DNA from: a virus
DNA length: 64,000 nt
IMG/VR virus record: IMGVR_UViG_3300042402_002715
Span: 1-64,000 of that record
Strand: one strand, 5' to 3'
The position numbers and the translations under genes were made by a program. Each line of letters begins with the position of its first letter. Within the stretch, counting starts at the first letter, position 1. Of the stretch, positions 1 through 8,914 are shown in pieces. Below the pieces are notes generated by a model. That model made no database searches, was not told the DNA's origin, and saw only the letters and a program-made list of their open reading frames with translations.

Positions 1-1
1 A

Positions 2-778
2 AACGCTGTAGACCCAAAAGATCCACAATTTAACGAACCAACAATTAAGTCTGATAAAATAAGAGTTGGTTGGTTAGGAGGATCATCACATTTACATGAT
101 TTAAAATTACTTGACGGGATGGTTCAAAAATTAGGATCAATTCAAGATAAATTACAATATTATGTTTGTGGTTTTGATATTCGTGGAACTGTAACTGAAA
201 TAAACAAAGACACCGGAGAAAAAACTCAAAGATCAATTAAACCTGAAGAAACTGTTTGGGTTAAATACGAACAAATTTTTACAGATAATTACAAAATAAT
301 AACACCAACATATAAAGATTATTTAGACACATTCACAGAAAATGATTACTTTGGTGTTGAAAAGGAGAATTATGTTAGAGTTTGGACAAGACCTGTAAAT
401 TCTTATGCAAAAAACTATTCAAAATTTGACATTTCATTAGCACCAATTAAAAATCACATGTTTAATAGAATGAAATCTCAATTAAAAGTTATTGAGGCTG
501 GTTTTTACAAAAAAGCATTAATTGCATCAAATGTTGGTCCTTACACGATTGATTTAAAACATGCACTTAAAAATGGTGAGTTTACAGATGGAAATGCTCT
601 TCTTGTAAATGAAAACAACAATCATAGTGACTGGGCAAAAAACATCAAAAAATTAGTTGACAATCCAAACATGATTACCGATCTTGGTGAAAGACTGTAT
701 GAAACAGTAAAAGACAAGTATGACTTGAATAACGTTACCAACACAAGGGCAGAATTTTACAAATCTTTAATTAAATAA
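2..778 (+). CDS. Glycosyltransferase, GT4-like (5' end outside window)
   Basis: The frame is open from the first base, so the gene begins upstream of the window. The first ATG (119) lies inside the conserved fold, after a stretch reading RVGWLGGSSHLHDLKLLDG that is typical of the start of the second Rossmann lobe of GT-B enzymes. The C-terminal part (SLAPIKNHMFNRMKSQLKVIEAGFYKK is the core) carries the donor-sugar-binding E of the GT4 family. It would transfer a sugar from an activated donor in the cytoplasm. It heads a run of sugar and methyl transfer genes. Family is clear, substrate unknown. Confidence 0.82.
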   Translation, partial: NAVDPKDPQFNEPTIKSDKIRVGWLGGSSHLHDLKLLDGMVQKLGSIQDKLQYYVCGFDIRGTVTEINKDTGEKTQRSIKPEETVWVKYEQIFTDNYKIITPTYKDYLDTFTENDYFGVEKENYVRVWTRPVNSYAKNYSKFDISLAPIKNHMFNRMKSQLKVIEAGFYKKALIASNVGPYTIDLKHALKNGEFTDGNALLVNENNNHSDWAKNIKKLVDNPNMITDLGERLYETVKDKYDLNNVTNTRAEFYKSLIK

Positions 779-780
779 AA

Positions 781-1482
781 ATGATAAACATACCTATTAC
801 AAAAATTTTATTCTTAGATATTGAAACAGTTGGTGGCTGTCCGGATTATGAGTCTTGTCAAAAGTTTAGTCCTGAAATTGCAAGTCAGTTTGATAAATAT
901 TTTGATTGGTTTTTAAAACGATTTCCAGAAGATAGTACACTTTCTAAAGATGATGTTTTTAAAAAACGAGCAGCTCTTGTTCCAGAATTTTCAAAAATTG
1001 TTTGTGTATCTGTAGCCTTTGTTTTAGACAACGGTGAAACAAAAAAACAATCTTTTTATGGTGAAGATGAAAAAACTTTATTAAAAGAAGTTAGAGTTCT
1101 TTTGGATCGTTGTGAAAAACTTGGGTTCTATCTTTGTGGTCACAATCTTAAAAACTTTGATATTCCGATGCTTGCAAAAAGAATGATTATAAATGGAATT
1201 CGTCCATCTAAAATTCTTCCATCTTATGATACAAAACCTTGGGAGATAAAAGCAATTGACACAAAAGAAATTTGGCAATACGGTTCATACACATCAATTG
1301 GTTCTTTGGATTTATTATGTTCTTGTTTAGATATACCAACACCTAAAGATGGTGAAATAACTGGAGCTAATGTTCATAAAGCGTACTGGGAAGATCAAAA
1401 AATAAAAGAAATTACAGAATACTGTGAAAAAGATGTGGATGTATTAATTGAAGCAATAATGAAATTAAAAAGTTTAGAATAA
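781..1482 (+). CDS. 3'-5' exonuclease, PolB exonuclease-domain type
   Basis: The three DEDDy exonuclease motifs are visible: ExoI FLDIET (11-16, acids D13 and E15), ExoII HNLKNFDIP (121-129) and ExoIII YCEKDVDVL (214-222, Y214 and D218). The 233-residue length fits stand-alone exonuclease-domain proteins related to the proofreading domain of family B DNA polymerase. A role in phage DNA replication or repair is inferred. It starts 2 nt after the previous stop, and its own stop overlaps the dUTPase start by one base, so it is translationally linked. Confidence 0.85.
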   Translation: MINIPITKILFLDIETVGGCPDYESCQKFSPEIASQFDKYFDWFLKRFPEDSTLSKDDVFKKRAALVPEFSKIVCVSVAFVLDNGETKKQSFYGEDEKTLLKEVRVLLDRCEKLGFYLCGHNLKNFDIPMLAKRMIINGIRPSKILPSYDTKPWEIKAIDTKEIWQYGSYTSIGSLDLLCSCLDIPTPKDGEITGANVHKAYWEDQKIKEITEYCEKDVDVLIEAIMKLKSLE

Positions 1483-2087
1483 TGAGTGAAGAACAAAAAA
1501 ATGAATTAGGTGATCTTGATTCCCTATTTACCGGAGAAAGTGTAAACGATGAAGAAACTTTTGACCCAAACATCTTTAGCACGATGTTATCTGAGTTTGG
1601 TCTTGATATAAATCAATTGTCAAATGAAATGGAAGAATATCAACCAACAATGCCTTTAAGATTTTCATCGTCAAATGAAAATTCAGTTGATCCAGAATAT
1701 GCTTACCCAACAGATTCAGGTTTTGATTTGTATTCAACAGAAGAAATTACAATTGAATCTTTTGGTAGATCTTTAGTTCCTACCGGTTTACATTTTGATA
1801 TTCCAGATGGTTACGAAATACAAGTTAGATCAAAAAGTGGTCTAGCTTTAAAACAAGGATTAATGGTTTTAAATTCTCCAGGAACTGTAGATCAAGGGTA
1901 TACTGGTGAAATTAAAGTTATATTATTTAATACTACGACTAATAAAATTAAAATTGAGAAAGGTCAAAAAATTGCTCAAGCAGTTGTTAATCCTGTTGTT
2001 TCCGGTAAATGGATTAATTTAGTTAAAGTTGATAACATTGATGACAAAGATAGGTCTGATAACGGATTTGGTTCAACAGGAATTTAG
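1482..2087 (+). CDS. dut: dUTPase (deoxyuridine triphosphatase)
   Basis: Trimeric dUTPase fold with the family motifs in order: TDSGFDLYS (77-85), YEIQVRSKSGLA (111-122), PGTVDQGYTGEI (133-144), GQKIAQAV (161-168) and the C-terminal glycine-rich arm DRSDNGFGSTG (190-200). It hydrolyses dUTP to dUMP, keeps uracil out of phage DNA and supplies the dTMP precursor. About 65 residues precede the core, an acidic extension not needed for catalysis. Start ATG overlaps the preceding stop by one base. Confidence 0.95.
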   Translation: MSEEQKNELGDLDSLFTGESVNDEETFDPNIFSTMLSEFGLDINQLSNEMEEYQPTMPLRFSSSNENSVDPEYAYPTDSGFDLYSTEEITIESFGRSLVPTGLHFDIPDGYEIQVRSKSGLALKQGLMVLNSPGTVDQGYTGEIKVILFNTTTNKIKIEKGQKIAQAVVNPVVSGKWINLVKVDNIDDKDRSDNGFGSTGI

Positions 2088-2088
2088 T

Positions 2089-2835
2089 ATGGAAAATTTA
2101 ATATGTTTTACTTTAGGTTATAATTTAGACTATTTAAAATTAACTAAATTATGTGTTGATAGTTTAAAAAATACAGGATATTCTGGTGATTTATTATTTA
2201 TCACCGATATGAAAAATGAAATTCTGGAAACTATTACTTATGATGGGAATATTTTGTTTATGGAAACAAAAAAATCCGATTTAATCGGTTCATCATCAAA
2301 TAAATTAAAAATACACAAATACGAAGAAATTTTAAAATATAATAAAGTTATTTGTTGTGATTTGGATACTCTTTGGTTAAAATCCCCAAATATTTTATTT
2401 GAGTCAATGACTGAAGATAAATTTTATGTTGCTGACGATAACCATTCAAACCTTTTAATGTCAGCACCACAACACTATTACGGTGATTACCTACTAACTA
2501 ATGATGAATTACACGAAATAAATCTTAACCAAATTAAAGGATTTAGTGCTGGTTTTTTTGCTTTCCCAACAAAACTGTTAAAACATCTTATTGAGATGGA
2601 TAGTCTTTATGATAATAGTACAATTGAATCTCCTTGTGCTGAACAACCAGTTTTTAATTCATATTTGTGGAGAAAAAAACTTTATTCAAATTCTTTTAAT
2701 GGCTTAGTTAGTCACGGTGGATACTGGGGACACATTTTTAATGGTGTTTTAATACATTTTCCAGGCGGTATTGGTAATTTCCAAGTCAAATATAATAAAA
2801 TGATTAATTATTTAAAAAATATAAAAAATGAATAA
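2089..2835 (+). CDS. Glycosyltransferase, GT-A fold (GT8-like)
   Basis: I start at the ATG at 2089, one base after the dUTPase stop. The longer frame from 2029 only adds residues that overlap the dUTPase end. Residues 1-10 (MENLICFTLG) open a GT-A nucleotide-sugar fold, and the metal-binding DLD is at 91-93 (VICCDLDTLWL). A later AEQPVFNSY segment resembles the acceptor-side motif of family 8. It overlaps the next gene by 8 nt. Substrate unknown. Confidence 0.72.
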   Translation: MENLICFTLGYNLDYLKLTKLCVDSLKNTGYSGDLLFITDMKNEILETITYDGNILFMETKKSDLIGSSSNKLKIHKYEEILKYNKVICCDLDTLWLKSPNILFESMTEDKFYVADDNHSNLLMSAPQHYYGDYLLTNDELHEINLNQIKGFSAGFFAFPTKLLKHLIEMDSLYDNSTIESPCAEQPVFNSYLWRKKLYSNSFNGLVSHGGYWGHIFNGVLIHFPGGIGNFQVKYNKMINYLKNIKNE

Positions 2836-3475
2836 AAATAAATTTTTAGAAATTGTAAAACCAATCACTATGACATCAAAGGAAAGAATTGATTGTTTAT
2901 ATGATTCGTTAGAATATATTAGAACTAATAATATTGACGGTGATTTTGTTGAGTGTGGTGTTTGGAAAGGTGGTAATATTTTAGGGATAATGGAATATTT
3001 AAATTACCACAAAATGTATGATAGAAAAGTTTGGGCTTATGATACATTTTTAGGTATGACAGAACCAGAAAGTGTTGACATAGATTTAAATGGTAATAGT
3101 GCTAAATCAATGTTAGAACACATAATGTGTATATCAACAATAGACGAATTTAAAAAAAATATAGAGAATACTAAATTTCCTGTTGATAATCTTAAAATAA
3201 TAATTGGGGATATTTGTGAAACATTAAAAAATAAAAATAATATCCCGGATAAAATATCTCTTTTAAGGTTGGATACTGATTGGTATAAATCAACAAAAAT
3301 TGAACTTGAGATGTTGTACCCAAATTTAAAAAATGATGGTATTTTAATTGTTGACGATTACGGTCATTGGAGTGGATCAAAAAAAGCAGTAAATGAGTAT
3401 TTTGAAAATAAAAAAATAAACATAAGTCATATTGACTATACAGGAATTAAAATAATTAAAAATGAAAGTATTTGA
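2828..3475 (+). CDS. TylF/MycF-type O-methyltransferase
   Basis: Class I SAM methyltransferase of the macrocin O-methyltransferase (TylF) family: SAM-binding VECGVWKGGN (41-50), the AYDTFLGM strand-2 motif, and the metal-binding LRLDTDWYKST and IVDDYGHWSGS segments in the C-terminal half. Members methylate sugar hydroxyls of glycosylated products. It is the first of four methyltransferase genes in a row, so methylation of a phage- or host-made glycan is likely. Overlaps its neighbours by 8 and 14 nt. Confidence 0.8.
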   Translation: MNKNKFLEIVKPITMTSKERIDCLYDSLEYIRTNNIDGDFVECGVWKGGNILGIMEYLNYHKMYDRKVWAYDTFLGMTEPESVDIDLNGNSAKSMLEHIMCISTIDEFKKNIENTKFPVDNLKIIIGDICETLKNKNNIPDKISLLRLDTDWYKSTKIELEMLYPNLKNDGILIVDDYGHWSGSKKAVNEYFENKKINISHIDYTGIKIIKNESI

Positions 3476-4007
3476 AACTAGGGAAGATTTGTTAAAAAGT
3501 TTAGATTCTAATCTTATAATTTGTGAGATTGGGGTATTTAAAGGCGAATTTTCAAAATTTATATTAGATAATTTATCACCAAAAGAATTACACTTAATTG
3601 ATGTTTTTGAGGGTACTGTTGGTTCTGGAGATAAAGATGGTAATAATGTTGTATTTGTAAATTTAAATGAAGAACTAGTTAGAATAACATCAGAATTTAA
3701 ACCTTTTGAAAACGTTAAAATTCATAAAGGTTTTAGTGGACAAATTTTAAATCAATTTGACGACGAATATTTTGATTTAATTTACATTGATGGTGATCAT
3801 TCGTATTTTGGAGTAAAAAACGATATTAATTTATCATATCAAAAAACCAAACCTAATGGTTTTATTTGCGGACATGATTATGTCTCACCCAGATTTGAGG
3901 GGGTTGTTAGAGCTGTTAATGAATTTTGTAATGAAAAAAATTTAAAAATAGATTATCTCTCAAAAGATGGTTGCCCAACATATTGTATAAAAAAATTAAA
4001 AAATTAA
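3462..4007 (+). CDS. Class I SAM-dependent methyltransferase
   Basis: SAM-binding motif CEIGVFKGEF at 21-30, an acidic LIDVFEGT strand-2 segment near 46, and YIDGDHSYFG (108-117) typical of Methyltransf_24-like enzymes, followed by GFICGHDY. At 181 residues it is a bare catalytic domain. Second of four consecutive methyltransferases; its start overlaps the previous gene by 14 nt. Substrate not predictable; a glycan hydroxyl is inferred from context. Confidence 0.75.
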   Translation: MKVFETREDLLKSLDSNLIICEIGVFKGEFSKFILDNLSPKELHLIDVFEGTVGSGDKDGNNVVFVNLNEELVRITSEFKPFENVKIHKGFSGQILNQFDDEYFDLIYIDGDHSYFGVKNDINLSYQKTKPNGFICGHDYVSPRFEGVVRAVNEFCNEKNLKIDYLSKDGCPTYCIKKLKN

Positions 4008-4011
4008 AATT

Positions 4012-4605
4012 ATGACAGAACTATGTGAACTTTTTTATAAGTATAAATCGGATAAATGTCCAAAAGTATTTCATTCTTATTCACCAAAATACTATGATAT
4101 TTTAAAAGAATATAAAAATAATTTTAAGTATATCTTAGAGGTTGGTGTCGGTACTAAAGAGATTATGACGCCAATATCTGGTTCAGATTATCAGATTGGG
4201 TCAAGTTTAAAAGGTTGGCGTGATTTTTTTGTAAATTCTTTTATTTTTGGTTTAGATATAAATAAGGATGTTCTTTTTGAAGATGAGAGAATAAAGTGCT
4301 TTTACACTGATCAATCAAAAAGTGATTCTCTACTTAATACAATTAATGAAATAAATAAATTTACAAATAAAACAATAAATTATGATTTAATCATTGACGA
4401 TGGTAGTCACGAGGTAGAACATATGGTTTTAACATTTAAAACTTTAAAAGAATTTTTAAATAAAGGTGGTTTCTATATAATAGAAGATATAAAATTAAAA
4501 GACTTAAAATTTTTTGAGGGGTTAGCTTGTGAAAATTACGAAATAATTTACTCACATAATGGTAAATTTGAATGGGATTCTTTTCTAGTTTTTAGAAAAA
4601 GATAA
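4012..4605 (+). CDS. SAM-dependent methyltransferase, cephalosporin-hydroxylase-like
   Basis: SAM-binding ILEVGVG (41-47) is followed by the LIIDDGSHEVEHM segment (126-138) and GGFYIIEDI, the pattern of rhamnosyl/cephalosporin-hydroxylase-like methyltransferases that modify sugars. Residues 1-30 (YKSDKCPKVFHSYSPKY) are the family's typical N-terminal acceptor region. Third of four methyltransferases; separated from the previous one by 4 nt. Confidence 0.75.
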   Translation: MTELCELFYKYKSDKCPKVFHSYSPKYYDILKEYKNNFKYILEVGVGTKEIMTPISGSDYQIGSSLKGWRDFFVNSFIFGLDINKDVLFEDERIKCFYTDQSKSDSLLNTINEINKFTNKTINYDLIIDDGSHEVEHMVLTFKTLKEFLNKGGFYIIEDIKLKDLKFFEGLACENYEIIYSHNGKFEWDSFLVFRKR

Positions 4606-4624
4606 TTAAAAAAATTAATATAAA

Positions 4625-5221
4625 ATGGAAGAAAAAAATGAAATTTTAAAAATCATTGATGGTCACAACATTAACGGGTTTAATGTTAATGGTGGGACAG
4701 ATAAAGCTTGGGGACATAGTTATGACATATTTTATTCAGAACATTTTGAAAAATATAGGAAAACTTCTGGTGCAATATTAGAAATAGGTGTTCAATACGG
4801 TGGGTCGTCATTACTATGGCATGACTTTTTACCTAATTATAACATTGTTATGGTTGATATTCATAATCAAGTTCATTCAAGTATTTGGGAAAAAATGAAT
4901 AGTGATAGGTATGAATATATTAATATGGATGCTTTTAATTTAAAAAGTTTAGAATTATTATCTGAAAAATACCAAGAAGGTTTTGATATTATTGTTGAAG
5001 ATGGTCCTCACACTTTAGAAACTCAAATTTTTACATTAAAGGAGTATTCTAAACTTTTAAAACCAGGTGGAATACTTGTTATTGAGGACATTCAAAAAAT
5101 AGAGTATGTTGACAATTTATTATCCACTAATATTGATTGTGACTATAGTTCATTAGAATTAATTGATTTACGACACATTAAAAACAGATATGATGATTTA
5201 TTAATCGTTTTAAAAAAATAA
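4625..5221 (+). CDS. SAM-dependent methyltransferase, paralogue of the preceding gene
   Basis: Same architecture as the gene at 4012: N-terminal WGHSYDIFYSEHF, SAM loop ILEIGVQYGGSS (51-62), acidic IIVEDGPHTLETQ and the strand GGILVIEDI. The pair probably arose by duplication and divergence within the cluster. Fourth consecutive methyltransferase. Substrate unknown. Confidence 0.74.
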   Translation: MEEKNEILKIIDGHNINGFNVNGGTDKAWGHSYDIFYSEHFEKYRKTSGAILEIGVQYGGSSLLWHDFLPNYNIVMVDIHNQVHSSIWEKMNSDRYEYINMDAFNLKSLELLSEKYQEGFDIIVEDGPHTLETQIFTLKEYSKLLKPGGILVIEDIQKIEYVDNLLSTNIDCDYSSLELIDLRHIKNRYDDLLIVLKK

Positions 5222-5227
5222 AATAAT

Positions 5228-5962
5228 ATGAAAGTAGCATTAGTTTGTATTGCAAAAAATGAAGACAATTATGTCCAAGAATGGATTGATTATCATAAAA
5301 AAGTTGGTTTTGATGATATTTTTATTTATCAAAATAACTGGCGTTGGTCTGGTGAATCTGAAAAAGTACATAAAATAAATTTTGATGGTAAAAATTTGCA
5401 GATTGTGGCATATAATAATTTTCTACAGTCCTATAAAAATGAATTTGATTGGGTCGCTTTTTTTGATGTTGATGAATTTTTAGTTTTAAAAAAACATAAA
5501 AACATTAAGGAATTTTTAAACGATTATTCTGATTTTGATGCTGTTGGTATTAACTGGGTTTTATTTGGGAATAATGGACACACTAAAGTTGATTCAGAAC
5601 ATAGTTTAATTAAAAGGTTTACAAAAAGACAATCAAATGTAAATCAACATATTAAAAGTATTGTAAAGATGAATAAAAATTTAAATATGATTATTCATAA
5701 TCCTACAACACCATGGGTAAATACAGAAAAAGAATATAAATTAGGACCTTTTAATATAAACGGTACAATTGAAATTGCCCAGATTAATCATTATTTTTGT
5801 AAAACGGAAGAAGAGTTTGTTGAAAAAATCAATCGTGGTAAAGCCGATAACCCGTCTATTAGAACTATGGACGAATATGAACAACATAATTTCAACGACG
5901 TAGAAGATCTAATAGCTTATAAATTTATGTACAATGATAACAATAATATACTCAACACATAA
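5228..5962 (+). CDS. Glycosyltransferase, GT92/GT2-like
   Basis: Starts with the nucleotide-binding strand VALVCIAKNED (3-13), which with EWIDYHKKVGFDDIFIYQN is typical of the GT92 (DUF23) group. The catalytic metal motif is FFDVDEFL (78-85). It overlaps the next gene by 29 nt in another frame, one of the longest overlaps in the operon. Acts on an unknown sugar acceptor in the cytoplasm. Confidence 0.8.
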   Translation: MKVALVCIAKNEDNYVQEWIDYHKKVGFDDIFIYQNNWRWSGESEKVHKINFDGKNLQIVAYNNFLQSYKNEFDWVAFFDVDEFLVLKKHKNIKEFLNDYSDFDAVGINWVLFGNNGHTKVDSEHSLIKRFTKRQSNVNQHIKSIVKMNKNLNMIIHNPTTPWVNTEKEYKLGPFNINGTIEIAQINHYFCKTEEEFVEKINRGKADNPSIRTMDEYEQHNFNDVEDLIAYKFMYNDNNNILNT

Positions 5963-7448
5963 AGATAAAGAATATAACGATAAATTTAACACCCATCTTG
6001 AAACAACTTCGGGTCTTAAAGACATTCAAATACTATTTTATGAAAATAATAATCAGTATTCTTTATCTGAATTATATAACAAAGGAATAAAAAACTCTAT
6101 TTACGATATTGTCGTTTGTTGTCATAATGATATTAAACTTGAAAAAAACTGGGGTAAAAAATTACTGGATGATTTTTATAACAATCCAGAATTTGGTATT
6201 ATAGGAAAGGCCGGATCTTGTTATTTTCCAGAATCTGGTGTCTATTGGGAAAAATTACATCAAACAATGGTTGGTCAAGTTTATCATCACCCAGAAAACC
6301 AAAAAAAGTTTTTAAGTAGGTATTCACCAAAATTACCATTTTTAATTCCTGTTGTTACAGTAGACGGTCTTTTCATTTCATTTGATAAAACAAAAATTAA
6401 ACACAGCTTTGATGAGTCTTATGGAAAATTTCATTTTTACGATCATGGATTTGCTATTCCAAATTATTTAAATGGTGTTAAATTAGGTGTAACCTCTTCT
6501 TTTGAGATTACTCATCAATCGGTCGGTCAACCTAATCAAGAATTTTGGGTGAGTAAAGAAAAGTTTGTTGAGAAATGGGGTCACATATTACCTTTAGATT
6601 TAAAACCTGAGTCCCCATTTGTCCCAGAAATAAAAAGAAAAAAATTTAAAAAATTTGGTAAAGTTGCAATAGTTATACCAACAAAAGGAAATGTTAACAT
6701 GTTAATTGATTGCATTAAATCATTCAACGATCATTGTGACTCAAATCAATATAATATTTTTATTGCTGATACCGGTTCTGAAAAGTCGGAAATAGACATT
6801 ATAAAAGAAAAAATATTGGATTTTAGTAATGTTACTTTAATTGAGTATGATTACTATAATTTTTCAAAAATTAATAACAATGTTGTTAAAAATTATGTGA
6901 CAAAAGATTTTGAATTTTTGTTGTTTTCAAATAACGATATTAAAATACTAAATGACGTTATTACCGGAATGTTAAATATTTTTAACGAAAATAAACACGT
7001 CGGGACCGTTGGGGCCAGGTTACATTTTGCTGATAATACAATACAACATGATGGTATTTTTATGGGTGTAAATATAATGAATAAATCAATTGATGTTGGT
7101 CACCTAAACTTAAAAAATTATTATAATTTTTTTAACTCTCCTAAAATTGTTTTTGGCAACACTGGAGGTCTTTTAATGATTAGAAAAAATGTTTTTGAAT
7201 TATGTGGTATGTTTAATGAAAATTATATATCGTGTTTTGAGGATGTTGAGTTAAACATAAAAACATTATCTATGAAACTTAATAATTATGTTTGTAGTAA
7301 CTGTGTTGCTTATCACTATGAATCCACAACTCGTAATGAAGATCCGGATAAATTAAAAAAATTAAGAATAGACTATGCCAACTGTTTAGTTCCGACCGTA
7401 ACAGAAAATTGGGAACACATAAAAAATAAATTAATTGAACTAAAGTAA
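5934..7448 (+). CDS. Two-domain GT2-type glycosyltransferase
   Basis: 504 residues with two GT-A modules. The N-terminal half begins MITIIYSTHK and contains CCHNDIKLEKNWG, the acidic site of glycan-synthesis GT2 proteins. The second module begins about residue 242 at KVAIVIPTKGN, with DTGS and FSNNDIKI metal/donor motifs, GNTGGLLMIRK and CFEDVELNIK near the end. Such bifunctional enzymes can add two sugars in turn. Its start lies inside the preceding gene. Confidence 0.8.
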   Translation: MITIIYSTHKDKEYNDKFNTHLETTSGLKDIQILFYENNNQYSLSELYNKGIKNSIYDIVVCCHNDIKLEKNWGKKLLDDFYNNPEFGIIGKAGSCYFPESGVYWEKLHQTMVGQVYHHPENQKKFLSRYSPKLPFLIPVVTVDGLFISFDKTKIKHSFDESYGKFHFYDHGFAIPNYLNGVKLGVTSSFEITHQSVGQPNQEFWVSKEKFVEKWGHILPLDLKPESPFVPEIKRKKFKKFGKVAIVIPTKGNVNMLIDCIKSFNDHCDSNQYNIFIADTGSEKSEIDIIKEKILDFSNVTLIEYDYYNFSKINNNVVKNYVTKDFEFLLFSNNDIKILNDVITGMLNIFNENKHVGTVGARLHFADNTIQHDGIFMGVNIMNKSIDVGHLNLKNYYNFFNSPKIVFGNTGGLLMIRKNVFELCGMFNENYISCFEDVELNIKTLSMKLNNYVCSNCVAYHYESTTRNEDPDKLKKLRIDYANCLVPTVTENWEHIKNKLIELK

Positions 7449-7470
7449 TGATTTTATCACACAGTAAAAA

Positions 7471-8307
7471 ATGACAAAAAAAATAATTAACTTCACACCA
7501 ACCGGAACCCAAACAACTAGAGACAACTCTTTAGCTCCGCTTACCCCAAATGAAATAATTGAGGAAGTACACCAAGCATATGAGTTCGGAATTACAATGA
7601 CGCACATTCACGCTAGAGACCCAAAAGATTTTAAGAACACTTATAAAAATGAAGTATACCGTCCAATAATTGAAGGTATTAGAAAACACTGTCCGGATTT
7701 AACAATCTGTGTTTCGTTAACAGGAAGACTACACCCAGAGTTTGAGAAACGATCTGAAGTATTAGAACTATATCCAGATATGGGGTCATTAACAATGTCC
7801 TCTTTAAATTTCCCAAAAGCAGCTTCAGTTAATGAGCCTGATATGATTTTAAAATTAATTCAAAAGATGAAAGATTATGGTGTAACTCCGGAATTAGAAT
7901 GTTTTGACACTGGAATGATTAACTACACAAAATATCTAATAAATAAGGGTATATTAGAGGGTCCTAATTATATGAATGTAATTTTAGGTAACATTTATAA
8001 TACACAAAGCGATATATCTTCTGTATCATCAATAATTAGTAATTTACCAGAAAACACTAAAGTTTGTATTGGTGGGATAGGTAAAGAACAATTAAAATCA
8101 AATATATTAGGACTATTGTATGCTGATGGAATTAGAATTGGATTGGAGGATAATTTATACTACACAAATAAAATTAAAACAACTAATATTAAATTATTAC
8201 AAAGAATCCGTAATATAATAAACGAAATGGGTTTGGATGTTTTATCACCATTAGAATTTAAAAATTTAGGATATGGAAATAAAAAAATTAACAATATTAG
8301 GTTTTAG
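7471..8307 (+). CDS. BKACE / DUF849-family beta-keto acid cleavage enzyme
   Basis: Clear member of the family typified by 3-keto-5-aminohexanoate cleavage enzyme (Kce): zinc-site HIHAR (45-49, H45 and H47), SLTGR (82-86), ELECFDTG (141-148) and RIGLEDN (222-228) with the metal-ligand Glu226. Known members condense a beta-keto acid with acetyl-CoA and release acetoacetate and a new CoA ester. Length 278 is normal. A metabolic TIM-barrel enzyme between a glycosyltransferase and an acetyltransferase is unexpected in a phage; it might make an acyl-CoA donor for glycan acylation (inference). Overlaps the next gene by 35 nt. Confidence 0.88.
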   Translation: MTKKIINFTPTGTQTTRDNSLAPLTPNEIIEEVHQAYEFGITMTHIHARDPKDFKNTYKNEVYRPIIEGIRKHCPDLTICVSLTGRLHPEFEKRSEVLELYPDMGSLTMSSLNFPKAASVNEPDMILKLIQKMKDYGVTPELECFDTGMINYTKYLINKGILEGPNYMNVILGNIYNTQSDISSVSSIISNLPENTKVCIGGIGKEQLKSNILGLLYADGIRIGLEDNLYYTNKIKTTNIKLLQRIRNIINEMGLDVLSPLEFKNLGYGNKKINNIRF

Positions 8308-8914
8308 TGAGGGTGCGTTAACAATGTTATTGGACATTTTAGATTCTCAAGAAATTTATCCCGTCATTGATGTAATCAATAATTTAAATTTAAAACCCAA
8401 TAAAAAATACAAACACCCAAGGTTTAACATTAATTTAATTAGTGGTGTTGAAATTGGCGATAAATTAATCATATTAGGAGTTACAACACCTAATATCAAG
8501 AAAAAAATCTGTAATACTTTTAATATTGACATTAATCAAAACTTAATTAATTTAATTTCTAGTAAATCCAACATTTCAAAAACGGTTGAGATAGGTAAAG
8601 GAGTATCTATTAACGTTAATAGTTGTATTGCTGGTCACTCTAGGATTGAGGATTTTGTTTTTATTAATAGAAATGTTAGTATTGGGCACCATACTGTTAT
8701 AGGTAAATATACAACTATAAATCCTGGTGTTAATATTGCGGGAAATGTAACAATAGGTGAAGAATGTTTAATTGGTATTGGGGCCAATATAATTGACGGT
8801 GTTAAAATTGGTAATAATGTTACTATTGGTGCTGGGTCTTTGGTAACTAAAGACATACCTGATAATGTTATAGCTTATGGAACACCATGTAAAATAATTA
8901 AAAATAATGGATAA
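8273..8914 (+). CDS. NeuD/PglD-like sugar O/N-acetyltransferase
   Basis: The N-terminal third (MEIKKLTILGFSEGA) is a degenerate PglD-type Rossmann/pyruvyl-like lobe. From about residue 95 onward there are hexapeptide repeats of a left-handed beta helix (VEIGKGVSI, IGHHTVIGKY, VTIGEECLIG, VKIGNNVTIGAG), ending in IAYGTPCKII. The GHH motif supplies the catalytic His. It acylates a sugar using an acyl-CoA. Its position directly after the BKACE gene, with a 35-nt overlap, suggests a functional pair. Confidence 0.85.
   Translation: MEIKKLTILGFSEGALTMLLDILDSQEIYPVIDVINNLNLKPNKKYKHPRFNINLISGVEIGDKLIILGVTTPNIKKKICNTFNIDINQNLINLISSKSNISKTVEIGKGVSINVNSCIAGHSRIEDFVFINRNVSIGHHTVIGKYTTINPGVNIAGNVTIGEECLIGIGANIIDGVKIGNNVTIGAGSLVTKDIPDNVIAYGTPCKIIKNNG

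Noticed and set aside
2029-2088. Upstream start for the GT8-like gene
   Set aside because: It lies entirely inside the dUTPase C-terminus; ATG 2089 gives the proper first strand.
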